The notes under the pieces: generated by a model | Databases searched by the model: none | What the model saw: the letters and a program-made list of their open reading frames with translations, nothing else | What the model was told of the DNA's origin: nothing | In this document: positions 55,968 through 64,000 of the stretch, piece after piece | Position numbering within the stretch: position 1 is the stretch's first letter | Layout of the letters: every line of letters begins with the position of its first letter | Origin: Mycolicibacterium hodleri | GTDB taxonomy: Bacteria; Actinomycetota; Actinomycetes; Mycobacteriales; Mycobacteriaceae | Length of the DNA: 64,000 nucleotides | Assembly (NCBI RefSeq): GCF_025822245.1 | Contig: NZ_JACKTL010000005.1 | Span: 1 to 64,000, forward strand | Direction: 5' to 3' | Translations under genes and position numbers: made by a program

Positions 55968-57236
55968 ATGACTGTGTCGCCGCTCACACCGACTACGGCT
56001 CGCCCGTACGACCCGATCGACCTCTCCTCCAAGGCGTTCTGGTCCACCACCGCCGCCGACCGCGAGACAGCCTTCGCCGAACTGCGCCGCGACCGGCCGG
56101 TCAGCTGGCACCCGCCCGTCGAGGACGCGCTGATGCACGACCCCGAGGACCGCGGCTACTGGGCGGTCACCCGGCACGCCGACATCGTCACCGTCAGCAG
56201 GGACAGCGAGACGTTCCTGTCCGGCAAGGGCGTGCTGTTCGAGAACGTGCCCGAGGAGCTGCTCGAGGCCTCGCAGTCGTTCTTGGCCATGGATGCGCCG
56301 CGGCACACCAAGATTCGCAAGGTGGTGCACGCCGCGTTCACGCCGCGGCAGGTGCGCCGCATCGAGGACTCGATCAAGGCCAACGCATCCGACATCGTCG
56401 CGGAGTTGCGGGAGGCGGGCACCGGCGCCGACTTCGTCGACCTCTGCGCCAAGGAACTACCGATCCGCACGCTGTCGGACATGGTCGGCATCCCGCAATC
56501 CGAACGACTGCAGGTGGCCGACGCCGCGGACGCCATGGTGTCGTGGGGCGACCCGCTGTACCTCAACGGCCGAAACCCGTTGGAGGTGCTGATCGGAAGC
56601 CAGATGTACCTGCATCAGGTGTGCGGCGCGCTCGCCGCCGACCGGCGAGACCACCCCGGCGACGATCTGATCAGCGCGCTGGTGCAGGCCGAAGTCGACG
56701 GGGACCGGCTCACCGACGCGGAGATCGCCGCATTCTTCGTGCTGCTGGCCGTCGCGGGAAACGACACCACCCGGCAGACGGCCAGCCATGCCATGAAGGC
56801 GCTGACCGACTTCGACGACCAGCGCGCCTGGCTGACGGCCGACTTCGACGACCGCATCGGCGGTGCCGTCGAGGAGTTCGTGCGGTGGGCGACGCCGGTG
56901 ATGACGTTCCGCCGCACGGCTGCCGTCGACTGCCGCCCCGGTGGCCAGGACGTCGCCGCGGGGGAGAAGGTCGTCATGTTCTACGCGTCGGGCAACTTCG
57001 ACGACGCGGCCTTCGACGAGCCCGGTCGTTTCGACCTCTCGCGTAAACCCAACCCGCACCTCGGCTTTGGTGGCGGCGGTCGCCACTTCTGCCTGGGCGC
57101 ACACGTGGCCAGGGCCCAGCTGCGGGCACTGTTCGGCGAACTGCTGACCCAGCTGCCCGGCATCTCGGCGGGCGAGCCGTCCTACGTCGCGGGCAACTTC
57201 GTCCACGGCGTGCGCTCGCTGCCGGTGACCTTCTAG
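55968..57236 (+). CDS. Cytochrome P450
   Basis: A 422-residue bacterial P450. The I-helix motif AGNDTTR, the K-helix EEFVR (ExxR) and the heme loop FGGGGRHFCLGAHVAR with Cys375 are intact. It needs a separate ferredoxin, none of which is encoded nearby. Control by the divergent TetR gene suggests induction by its substrate, possibly a lipid or xenobiotic. I cannot assign the CYP family with confidence. Confidence 0.93.
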   Translation: MTVSPLTPTTARPYDPIDLSSKAFWSTTAADRETAFAELRRDRPVSWHPPVEDALMHDPEDRGYWAVTRHADIVTVSRDSETFLSGKGVLFENVPEELLEASQSFLAMDAPRHTKIRKVVHAAFTPRQVRRIEDSIKANASDIVAELREAGTGADFVDLCAKELPIRTLSDMVGIPQSERLQVADAADAMVSWGDPLYLNGRNPLEVLIGSQMYLHQVCGALAADRRDHPGDDLISALVQAEVDGDRLTDAEIAAFFVLLAVAGNDTTRQTASHAMKALTDFDDQRAWLTADFDDRIGGAVEEFVRWATPVMTFRRTAAVDCRPGGQDVAAGEKVVMFYASGNFDDAAFDEPGRFDLSRKPNPHLGFGGGGRHFCLGAHVARAQLRALFGELLTQLPGISAGEPSYVAGNFVHGVRSLPVTF

Positions 57237-58075
57237 GGAGCCGGGATCGGCGAGAGCTCGTCGACGAGGAGGACCAGCAGCTCGGAACATCCCGCGTCGA
57301 GCTTGACCGCGGCGAACTCGTCACCGCGCGTGACCCCGCGATTGATGATCGCGACGGGCTTGCCGGCCGCGGCGGCGTGCCGCACGAAGCGCAGCCCCGA
57401 GAACACCGTCAACGACGAGCCCGCGACGAGAAGGGCGTCGGCGGCGTCGACCATCGAATATGCCTGTGCCACACGGTCCTTCGGAACGCTCTCGCCGAAG
57501 TAGACGATGTCGGGTTTGAGCATTCCGCCGCAGCGCGGACAGTCGACGTACCGGAACGACGACGTCTCCTCGACCATCGCGTCGGCGTCGGGGGCCACGG
57601 CGATGCCGCCGACCGCCTCGGCGCGTTCGACGAAGCCGGGGTTGAGCGCCTCCAGTTCGTCGGCCAGCTGCGCGCGCGTCAGGGTGAAGCCGCACCCGAG
57701 ACACACCACCTGGGCATACGTGCCGTGCAGGTTGACGACGTTCTCGCTGCCGGCCTTGGTGTGCAGCAGGTCGACGTTCTGGGTGATCACGCCAGTGGCG
57801 ACTCCGGCGCGCTCCAGCGCGGCGAGCGCGCGGTGCCCGGCGTTCGGCAGGGTGTCGTCCATGTGCCGCCACCCGACGTGGTTTCGCGCCCAGTACCGCT
57901 GCCGGAACACCGGGTCCGAGGTGAACTGGCGGATCGTCATCGGATTGCTCGGCGGCGAATCCGGGCCGCGGTAGTCGGGGATGCCGGAGTCGGTCGACAA
58001 CCCGGCCCCGGTGAGGACGGCGAAGCGCCGACCGGCAAGCAGCGAGACCAGATCGGGCGCGGTGTGACCGTTCAT
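57233..58075 (-). CDS. Sirtuin, NAD-dependent protein deacylase (class II-like)
   Basis: A 280-residue Sir2 protein. The NAD-binding motif is FAVLTGAGLSTDSGIPDYRG (19-38), TQNVDLLH is at about 98-105 and catalytic His117 is in NLHGTY. Zinc Cys are at CLGC (125-128) and CPRC (about 185). GAGLSTDSGIPDYRG resembles class II sirtuins (SIRT4 type) rather than the class III CobB type (Rv1151c), so deacylation or lipoamidase-like activity is possible. ATG 58075 was chosen; a GTG codon just before it is an alternative. It diverges from nadE 47 bp away. Confidence 0.9.
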   Translation of the reverse strand: MNGHTAPDLVSLLAGRRFAVLTGAGLSTDSGIPDYRGPDSPPSNPMTIRQFTSDPVFRQRYWARNHVGWRHMDDTLPNAGHRALAALERAGVATGVITQNVDLLHTKAGSENVVNLHGTYAQVVCLGCGFTLTRAQLADELEALNPGFVERAEAVGGIAVAPDADAMVEETSSFRYVDCPRCGGMLKPDIVYFGESVPKDRVAQAYSMVDAADALLVAGSSLTVFSGLRFVRHAAAAGKPVAIINRGVTRGDEFAAVKLDAGCSELLVLLVDELSPIPAP

Positions 58076-58122
58076 CACCGTCCAGGGTAGGCGGCCCACG
58101 GCGTACCTGGGATGATCGGGGC

Positions 58123-60165
58123 GTGGACTTCTACTCCGCCTACCGGCACGACTACGTGCGAGTGGCCGCGTGTACCCATCACACCGCCTTGGCCGACCCG
58201 TCGGCCAACGCCGAATCGGTGCTGAACGTGGCCCGCGAATGCCACGCCGAGGGGGTGGGGCTGGCGCTCTTTCCCGAACTGACGCTGTCCGGGTATTCGA
58301 TCGAGGACATCGTCCTGCAGGACACCCTGCTCGACGCCGTCGAGGTGGCCGTCGACCAGGTGGTGGCGGCCTCGGCGGATCTGCTGCCGGTGCTGGTGGT
58401 CGGGGCGCCGCTGCGCCACCGGAACCGGATCTACAACACCGCGGTCGTCATCCACCGCGGGACGGTGCTCGGCGTCGTACCGAAGTCCTATCTGCCGACC
58501 TATCGCGAGTTCTACGAACGCCGACAGATCGCACCCGGCGACGATCAGGGCGGTGTCATCCGCCTCGGCGGCACCGAGGTGCCGTTTGGCCCGGACCTGC
58601 TGTTCACCGCGACCGACCTTCCGAGTTTCGTTCTGCACGTGGAGATCTGCGAGGACATGTGGGTCCCGGTGCCGCCCAGCGCCGAGGCGGCGTTGGCGGG
58701 CGCGACCGTGCTCGCCAACCTCTCGGGCAGCCCCATCACCATCGGCCGCGCCGACGACCGGAAGTTGTTGGCGCAGTCGGCATCCTCGCGCTGCCTGGCC
58801 GCCTACGTCTACGCCGCGGCCGGTGAGGGCGAGTCGACGACCGACCTGGCCTGGGACGGCCAGACGATGATCTACGAGAACGGCGTGCTGCTCGCCGAGA
58901 CCGAACGCTTCCCCAAGGGGGAACGCAGGTCCGTCGCCGACGTGGACACCGGACTGCTGCGCGCCGAGCGACTGCGGATGGGAACGTTCGACGACAACCG
59001 GCGCCACCACGCCGACCGCACCGATGCGTTTCGCCACGTCGAGTTCGTCCTCGACCCACCCGCCGGCGACATCGGGCTACGGCGAGCCGTCGAGCGCTTC
59101 CCCTTCGTGCCTTCGGATCCCGAACGCCTGCAACGCGATTGCTACGAGGCCTACAGCATCCAGGTGTCGGGTCTCGAACAGCGGATGCGGGCGCTGGGTT
59201 ACCCGAAACTGGTGATCGGGGTGTCCGGCGGCCTCGACTCGACCCACGCACTGATCGTCGCGGCCCGGGCCATGGACCGCGAGCGCAGGCCGCGCAGCGA
59301 CATCCTGGCGTTCACCATGCCCGGCTTCGCCACCGGGGAACGCACCAAGGGCAACGCCATCGCGCTGTGCGCGGCCCTCGGAGTGACCTTCGCGGAGATC
59401 GACATTCGCGACACCGCGACGCGGATGCTCACCGAGATGGATCATCCCTTCTCCCGTGGCGAGAAGCTCTACGACGTCACGTTCGAGAACGTTCAGGCCG
59501 GTCTGCGCACCGATTATCTGTTCCGGTTGGCCAACCAGCGCGGCGGCATCGTGCTGGGCACCGGCGACCTGTCCGAACTCGCGCTCGGTTGGTCCACCTA
59601 CGGCGTCGGCGACCAGATGTCGCACTACAACGTCAACGGCGGTGTGCCGAAGACGTTGATCCAGCACCTGATTCGCTGGGTCATCTCCTCGGGCCAGTTC
59701 GCCGACGACGTCAACGCGGTCTTGCAATCGGTCGTCGAGACCGAGATCACCCCCGAGCTGGTACCCGCCGGTGAGGACGAGGAGATTCAGAGCAGCGAAG
59801 CCAAGGTGGGACCCTATGTCCTGCAGGACTTCTCGCTCTTCCAGGTGCTGCGCTACGGCTTCAGTCCCTCGAAGGTCGCCTTCCTGGCCTGGCATGCCTG
59901 GCACGACGCCGAGGCCGGGCGGTGGCCGACTGGCTACCCGATGGACGAGCGGCCGGAGTACTCGCTGTCCGAGATCCGGCACTGGCTAGAGGTGTTCGTC
60001 CAACGGTTCTACTCGTTTAGCCAATTCAAGCGTTCGGCGTTGCCCAACGGGCCGAAGGTGTCCGCGGGCGGAGCGCTCTCGCCGCGCGGTGACTGGCGCG
60101 CCCCGTCGGACATGTCGGCGCGGATCTGGCTCGAGGAGATCGCACGCGAGGTCCCGGAGGCCTAA
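58123..60165 (+). CDS. nadE: Glutamine-dependent NAD synthetase
   Basis: A 680-residue two-domain enzyme. The N-terminal nitrilase-type glutaminase has the triad Glu52 (FPELTLSG), Lys121 (PKSYLPTYREFYE) and Cys176 (EICEDMW), the same numbering as M. tuberculosis NadE. The C-terminal ATP-pyrophosphatase has SGGLDSTHALIV. It amidates deamido-NAD to NAD using glutamine. The start is GTG 58123. Confidence 0.97.
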   Translation: MDFYSAYRHDYVRVAACTHHTALADPSANAESVLNVARECHAEGVGLALFPELTLSGYSIEDIVLQDTLLDAVEVAVDQVVAASADLLPVLVVGAPLRHRNRIYNTAVVIHRGTVLGVVPKSYLPTYREFYERRQIAPGDDQGGVIRLGGTEVPFGPDLLFTATDLPSFVLHVEICEDMWVPVPPSAEAALAGATVLANLSGSPITIGRADDRKLLAQSASSRCLAAYVYAAAGEGESTTDLAWDGQTMIYENGVLLAETERFPKGERRSVADVDTGLLRAERLRMGTFDDNRRHHADRTDAFRHVEFVLDPPAGDIGLRRAVERFPFVPSDPERLQRDCYEAYSIQVSGLEQRMRALGYPKLVIGVSGGLDSTHALIVAARAMDRERRPRSDILAFTMPGFATGERTKGNAIALCAALGVTFAEIDIRDTATRMLTEMDHPFSRGEKLYDVTFENVQAGLRTDYLFRLANQRGGIVLGTGDLSELALGWSTYGVGDQMSHYNVNGGVPKTLIQHLIRWVISSGQFADDVNAVLQSVVETEITPELVPAGEDEEIQSSEAKVGPYVLQDFSLFQVLRYGFSPSKVAFLAWHAWHDAEAGRWPTGYPMDERPEYSLSEIRHWLEVFVQRFYSFSQFKRSALPNGPKVSAGGALSPRGDWRAPSDMSARIWLEEIAREVPEA

Positions 60166-60193
60166 CTGTCGCCGGTGTGAAAAACTCTCCGCT

Positions 60194-60985
60194 GTGGAGG
60201 AACCCTGCAACGGCGCCGCGCGTGTCAGTGCAGATGCGGGGGTACCGCTTCACCGGCAGCTCTACCTGGTGCTTCACGACGAGATCAGCCGCGGAGCACT
60301 GGCTTCGGGCGAGGCCCTCCCCACCGAGCAGGCCCTCTGCGACATGTTCGGCGTGTCCCGGATCACCGTGCGACGTGCGTTGGCGGACCTCTCCGACGCC
60401 GGACTCGTCGACAGGCGCCACGGCGTCGGGTCCTTCGTCACGTGGCCGGCATCGTCGGACGGATCGCACCTGGAGGCCGAGCGCGAGGTCGAATCCGAGA
60501 CCGACGTCGAGGTGATCGAGTGCGGTGTGCGGTCCCTGCCGCCCGCCGTCGCGGCGCGCTGGGATTCCCGCGACGACGCCCTCTACGTGTTGCGGGTCCG
60601 CCGCGAGCGGGACACGGGTGAGCCGCTGCTCGTCACCGAGGCGTGGCTGCCCGTCGACCTTGCCGGGGTGGTCACCGAGTCGTCGTTGGCACGGGCCCCG
60701 TTGCACCGCCTCATCACCGATGCGGGGGTGACGCTGGAATGCCTGGAGCACGAGATGACCGCCGAGATCGCCGGTCCCCGGACCGCCTCGTTGCTCGGCA
60801 CCGCCATCGGCTCACCCCTGATCCGGATGAACCGCGTCGCGTTCGCCGCGGCAGCGCCACATCACGTGCTCTCGACGGTCATGTCGCCCAGCAAGAGCCG
60901 GATCGTGGTGAACCAGAACGCCATGGACATGGAGGCGGGCGACAGCGTGTTCGTCGCCCATGACGTGCTCAGACCGACGAGCTGA
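60194..60985 (+). CDS. GntR-family transcriptional regulator (UTRA domain)
   Basis: A 263-residue regulator with HTH VPLHRQLYLVLHDEISRGALASGEALPTEQALCDMFGVSRITVRRALADL, quoted here as separate parts of one domain at about 17-66, and a C-terminal UTRA sensor (about 95-260). GTG 60194 is the best start, though it has no clear ribosome-binding site; longer frames overlap the nadE end. It converges on the broken rbsK gene, so its original target may have been sugar uptake or the ribokinase. Confidence 0.85.
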   Translation: MEEPCNGAARVSADAGVPLHRQLYLVLHDEISRGALASGEALPTEQALCDMFGVSRITVRRALADLSDAGLVDRRHGVGSFVTWPASSDGSHLEAEREVESETDVEVIECGVRSLPPAVAARWDSRDDALYVLRVRRERDTGEPLLVTEAWLPVDLAGVVTESSLARAPLHRLITDAGVTLECLEHEMTAEIAGPRTASLLGTAIGSPLIRMNRVAFAAAAPHHVLSTVMSPSKSRIVVNQNAMDMEAGDSVFVAHDVLRPTS

Positions 60986-60986
60986 A

Positions 60987-61687
60987 TCACCCGGCGAGGA
61001 CGTCGTCCACCGCTTCGGCGGACGGCGCACAGTCCCCGGCCCCGGCCGTCAGGGTCGCCAGGGCCCCGGCGGCGCACGCTCGGCGGATGGCGCCCTCGGG
61101 ACCCCGATGCCATTCGGCCGCAAGGACTCCGGCGAAGACGTCACCGGCCCCGGTGGTGTCGACCGGCTCGACCGGCGGCGCCGCCACGTCGAATGCGGTG
61201 TCGCCGCCGCGGTAGCTCGCTCCGGACGCCCCGCGGGTGACGACGAGATGACCCACGGGCCAATGCCATTCGTCGGCCTCGACCTCGTTGACGACCACGA
61301 CGTCGACCGCCTCGGCCAGCCCGGCGAGCTCGGCGGGGTCGGCTCCCGCCGGTGAGGCGTTGAGGATCACCAGGGCGCCCGCCTCCCGGCCCACCCGGGC
61401 GGCGGCCAGCGCCACGGCCAGGGGAATCTCCAGCTGCATCAGCACGACCTCGGCGTCTGCGACCGTCTGCCTGGCGTGTGCCGACGCCATGGAAAGGTGG
61501 GCGTTGGCACCGGGCGCCACGACGATGGTGTTCTCCGCGCCGGCGTCGACCACGATGGCCGCGGCCCGCTCGGTCCGGATGCCGACGACAGCGACGACGC
61601 CAGGACGGTCTCGCCCGGCGCGGGCAGGGTGCCGACGGTGAACGACTGGTCGAGGTTCACACTGCCCACCACGCATACCCTCGCCAC
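60987..61687 (-). pseudogene. rbsK: Ribokinase gene, disrupted by internal deletion and frameshift
   Basis: The first part (from GTG 61687) reads VARVCVVGSVNLDQSFTVGTLPAPGETVLASS, the normal N-terminus of an RbsK. It then runs out of frame near 61590, while the rest of the protein continues in another frame from about VVGIRTERAAAIVVDAG to the normal end, including the catalytic TTGAGDVFAGVL. Compared with a usual length of about 300 residues, roughly 65-70 are missing, among them the GGKGAN substrate-binding segment. Such a loss cannot be a single-base sequencing error. M. tuberculosis rbsK (Rv2436) occupies the same neighbourhood. Confidence 0.85.
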
Positions 61688-61731
61688 GCCGCCCACCGTA
61701 ACCCGACGAGGCAAAACGTGGCGTGGCTCGA

Positions 61732-61737
61732 TAAGCT
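61732..61737 (+). promoter_or_regulatory. -10 box of the proA promoter, probably leaderless
   Basis: TAAGCT ends 6 nt before ATG 61744, and no ribosome-binding site lies between. This layout fits a leaderless mycobacterial transcript. Confidence 0.65.
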
Positions 61738-61743
61738 GCACTA

Positions 61744-63000
61744 ATGAGCGTTGAGGCTCCTCCAACGTCGAATCTGCGAGACCAGATTCACGACGCCGCC
61801 CGGCGGGCGCGCGTCGCCGCCCGCATCCTCGCCACGTTGACCACCGAGACCAAGAATCGGGCCCTGCACGCCGCGGCCGACTCGGTCCTGGCTCACGTGC
61901 ACGAAGTGCTGGCCGCCAACGCCGCCGACGTCGAGGCCGCCAGGGCGTCGGGAACACCCGAGTCGATGCTGGACCGGTTGGCCCTGAACCCGCAGCGGGT
62001 CGAGGGCATCGCGTCGGGCCTTCGGCAGGTCGCCGGTCTACCCGACCCGGTCGGCGAGGTGCTCCGCGGCAGCACCCTGGCCAATGGGCTTCAGATTCGT
62101 CAGCAACGCGTGCCGCTCGGCGTGGTCGGCATGGTCTACGAGGGCCGACCGAACGTCACCGTCGACGCGTTCGGGCTGACGCTGAAGTCGGGAAACGCGG
62201 CGCTGCTGCGGGGCAGCTCGTCGGCGGCGCAGTCCAACGCGGCGCTGGTCTCCGCGCTGCAGATGGCCCTGCTCGGTGAGGGATTGCCCGAGGACGCCGT
62301 CCAACTGCTGCCCAGCGCCGATCGCGCCAGCGTCACCCATCTGATCCAGGCGCGCGGGCTCGTCGACGTGGTCATTCCGCGTGGGGGTGCGGGGCTCATC
62401 GACGCCGTGGTGCGCGACGCGACCGTGCCGACCATCGAGACGGGTGTCGGCAACTGCCACGTCTTCGTGCACGAGGCGGCCGACCTCGACGTCGCCGAAC
62501 GAATCGTGCTGAACTCCAAGACCCGCCGCACCAGCGTCTGCAACGCCGCCGAGACCTTGCTGGTCGACTCGGCCGTCGCGGCGACCGCGCTGCCGCGGCT
62601 GGTGGGCGCGCTCGAGGCCGCCGGCGTCACGGTCCACCTCGACCCCACCGAGGAGGAACTGCGGGCCGAGTTCCTCTCGATGGACATCGCGGTGGCCGTC
62701 GTGGACGGGGTCGACGCGGCGGTGGATCACGTCAACGAGTACGGAACGGGGCACACCGAGGCCATCGTGACGACCGATCTCGCTGCGGCGCAACGCTTCA
62801 CCGACCGAGTCGACGCGGCCGCGGTGATGGTCAACGCGTCGACGGCCTTCACCGACGGCGAACAGTTCGGCTTCGGCGCCGAGATCGGCATCTCCACCCA
62901 GAAGCTGCATGCGAGGGGCCCGATGGGACTGTCGGAGTTGACCTCGACGAAGTGGATCGTGTGGGGTTCGCCCGCCGACGGCCACATCCGGCCTACCTAA
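61744..63000 (+). CDS. proA: Gamma-glutamyl phosphate reductase
   Basis: A 418-residue ALDH-superfamily enzyme reducing glutamyl 5-phosphate to the semialdehyde in proline synthesis. Catalytic Cys266 lies in [31 protein letters not shown] and [22 protein letters not shown], both shown in part, are family signatures. It is the partner of proB at 54.2 kb. Confidence 0.97.
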   Translation: MSVEAPPTSNLRDQIHDAARRARVAARILATLTTETKNRALHAAADSVLAHVHEVLAANAADVEAARASGTPESMLDRLALNPQRVEGIASGLRQVAGLPDPVGEVLRGSTLANGLQIRQQRVPLGVVGMVYEGRPNVTVDAFGLTLKSGNAALLRGSSSAAQSNAALVSALQMALLGEGLPEDAVQLLPSADRASVTHLIQARGLVDVVIPRGGAGLIDAVVRDATVPTIETGVGNCHVFVHEAADLDVAERIVLNSKTRRTSVCNAAETLLVDSAVAATALPRLVGALEAAGVTVHLDPTEEELRAEFLSMDIAVAVVDGVDAAVDHVNEYGTGHTEAIVTTDLAAAQRFTDRVDAAAVMVNASTAFTDGEQFGFGAEIGISTQKLHARGPMGLSELTSTKWIVWGSPADGHIRPT

Positions 63001-63030
63001 CCGACTTCCGAGCACTGGAGTAACCATCAC

Positions 63031-63906
63031 GTGACCGTCCCCGCTCGCTCTGCCCCGCTGTTCACCGACATCGACGACGTCGCCAACCGGCTCGCCGAAA
63101 CCGGATACCTGCCCGACACCGCCACGGCCACAGCGGTCTTCCTCGCCGACCGGCTGGGCAAGCCGCTGCTCGTCGAGGGACCCGCCGGCGTCGGCAAGAC
63201 CGAGCTGGCCCGGGCGATTGCCCAGTGCACCGGGTCGGGTCTGGTGCGGCTGCAGTGCTACGAGGGCGTCGACGAGGCCCGCGCGCTCTACGAGTGGAAC
63301 CACGCGAAGCAGATCCTGCGGATCCAGTCCGGGTCCGACGACTGGGACCAGACCAAGATGGACGTGTTCAGCGAGGAGTTCCTGCTCTCGCGGCCACTCC
63401 TGACGGCCATCCGCCGTACCGATCCGACGGTGCTGTTGATCGACGAAACCGACAAGGCCGACATCGAGATCGAGGGCTTGCTGCTCGAGGTGCTGTCCGA
63501 CTTCGCCGTCACCGTGCCGGAACTGGGCACGATCACCGCGACTCGCACGCCGTTCGTGCTGCTGACCTCCAACGCCACCCGCGAACTGTCCGAGGCGCTC
63601 AAGCGTCGATGCCTCTTCCTGCACATCGACTTTCCCAAGCCCGACCTGGAGCGACGGATCCTGCTGTCGCGCGTGCCCGAGCTTCCGGAGAAGGTCGCCG
63701 AGGAACTGGTCCGGATCATCGGCGTGTTGCGCGACATGCAGCTCAAGAAGGTGCCGTCGGTCGCCGAGACCATCGACTGGGGGCGGACCGTCCTGGCGCT
63801 GGGCATGGACACCATCGACGACGAGATGATCGCCGCCACCCTCGGGGTGGTGCTCAAGCATCAGTCCGACCAGGTGAAGGCCAGCGGGGAGCTGAGGCTC
63901 AACTGA
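63031..63906 (+). CDS. MoxR-family AAA+ ATPase
   Basis: A 291-residue ATPase with Walker A EGPAGVGKTELARAI (about residue 47), Walker B VLLIDETDKAD and sensor TSNATRELSEALKRRC. MoxR proteins act as chaperones that install metal or cofactors with a VWA partner; that partner follows immediately and overlaps by one base. Equivalent to Rv2426c. The start is GTG 63031. Confidence 0.94.
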   Translation: MTVPARSAPLFTDIDDVANRLAETGYLPDTATATAVFLADRLGKPLLVEGPAGVGKTELARAIAQCTGSGLVRLQCYEGVDEARALYEWNHAKQILRIQSGSDDWDQTKMDVFSEEFLLSRPLLTAIRRTDPTVLLIDETDKADIEIEGLLLEVLSDFAVTVPELGTITATRTPFVLLTSNATRELSEALKRRCLFLHIDFPKPDLERRILLSRVPELPEKVAEELVRIIGVLRDMQLKKVPSVAETIDWGRTVLALGMDTIDDEMIAATLGVVLKHQSDQVKASGELRLN

Positions 63907-64000
63907 TGGCCGTCCGTCGCACCAGCCCGCCGCAACCCCTTGCGCCGCACGGATTCCCCGGCCACCTGGTGGAGTTCGTCGAAGCGTTGCGCGGCGTCGG
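63906..64000 (+). CDS. VWA-domain (CoxE-like) protein, 5' end only
   Basis: Its ATG shares the A of the moxR stop (TGATG), a typical coupled pair. The 31 residues seen (MAVRRTSPPQPLAPHGFPGH and on) match the start expected of the VWA protein next to MoxR, Rv2425c in M. tuberculosis. The gene runs past the window edge. Confidence 0.75.
   Translation, partial: MAVRRTSPPQPLAPHGFPGHLVEFVEALRGV

Overview
The window is high-GC actinobacterial DNA from a mycobacterium, most likely a fast-growing environmental Mycolicibacterium. From 25.5 kb to the right edge the gene order follows, in inverted orientation, the Mycobacterium tuberculosis block Rv2455c-Rv2425c: korA-korB-mobA-rpfE-(enoyl reductase)-valS-folC-Rv2446c-ndk-rne-rplU-rpmA-obg-proB-nadE-rbsK-proA-moxR-VWA. 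GTG and TTG starts, 4-bp ATGA/GTGA stop-start overlaps and -10 boxes placed 6-8 nt before the start codon (leaderless genes) recur throughout. Orthologies are from recognition of the proteins, not from a search.

Left part (1-25 kb) is accessory metabolism dominated by a cyclitol island. A 70-bp tandem repeat, an enoyl-CoA hydratase, a tiny Cys-rich protein and a secreted lipoprotein hydrolase lead into a minus-strand operon iolC - Cgl0159-type aldolase - iolB - iolD - iolH - iolA/mmsA - TIM-barrel isomerase - adenine-deaminase-like gene. A GntR regulator diverges from it, followed by a lipoprotein/permease/ATPase ABC importer. The iolC promoter and the ABC promoter carry the same operator abutting the -35 box, at identical spacing. 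After a small methyltransferase/TetR/SRPBCC patch comes a second minus-strand operon (Fe(II)/2-oxoglutarate dioxygenase - iolG - iolE - Gfo/Idh oxidoreductase), divergent from a LacI regulator and a PfkB kinase. Together these cover import of inositol and oxidation to acetyl-CoA plus the DHAP branch; the dioxygenase, second oxidoreductase and extra kinase suggest a wider substrate range such as substituted cyclitols.

Middle part (25-43 kb): the KorAB 2-oxoglutarate:ferredoxin oxidoreductase and MobA are followed by a roughly 1-kb non-coding stretch and two tandem resuscitation-promoting factors. A secreted protein with a carbohydrate-binding module sits in what looks like an insertion that split an hxlR-thioesterase-FAD monooxygenase operon: the flanking sequence is present at both ends, one copy as a decayed thioesterase remnant, the other holding the first codons of the monooxygenase. 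Next come an MFS pump and a three-gene heme-dependent oxidative N-demethylase (dimethylamine monooxygenase type) cluster, tightly coupled to an S9 peptidase.

Right part (43-64 kb) is housekeeping: tRNA charging (valS), folate (folC), nucleotide pools (ndk), RNA decay (rne), ribosome (rplU, rpmA, obg), proline synthesis (proB, proA) and NAD synthesis (nadE). Interspersed accessory genes are a TetR/P450 pair with a clear operator and a class II-type sirtuin divergent from nadE. The ribokinase gene (rbsK) is broken by an internal deletion and frameshift.
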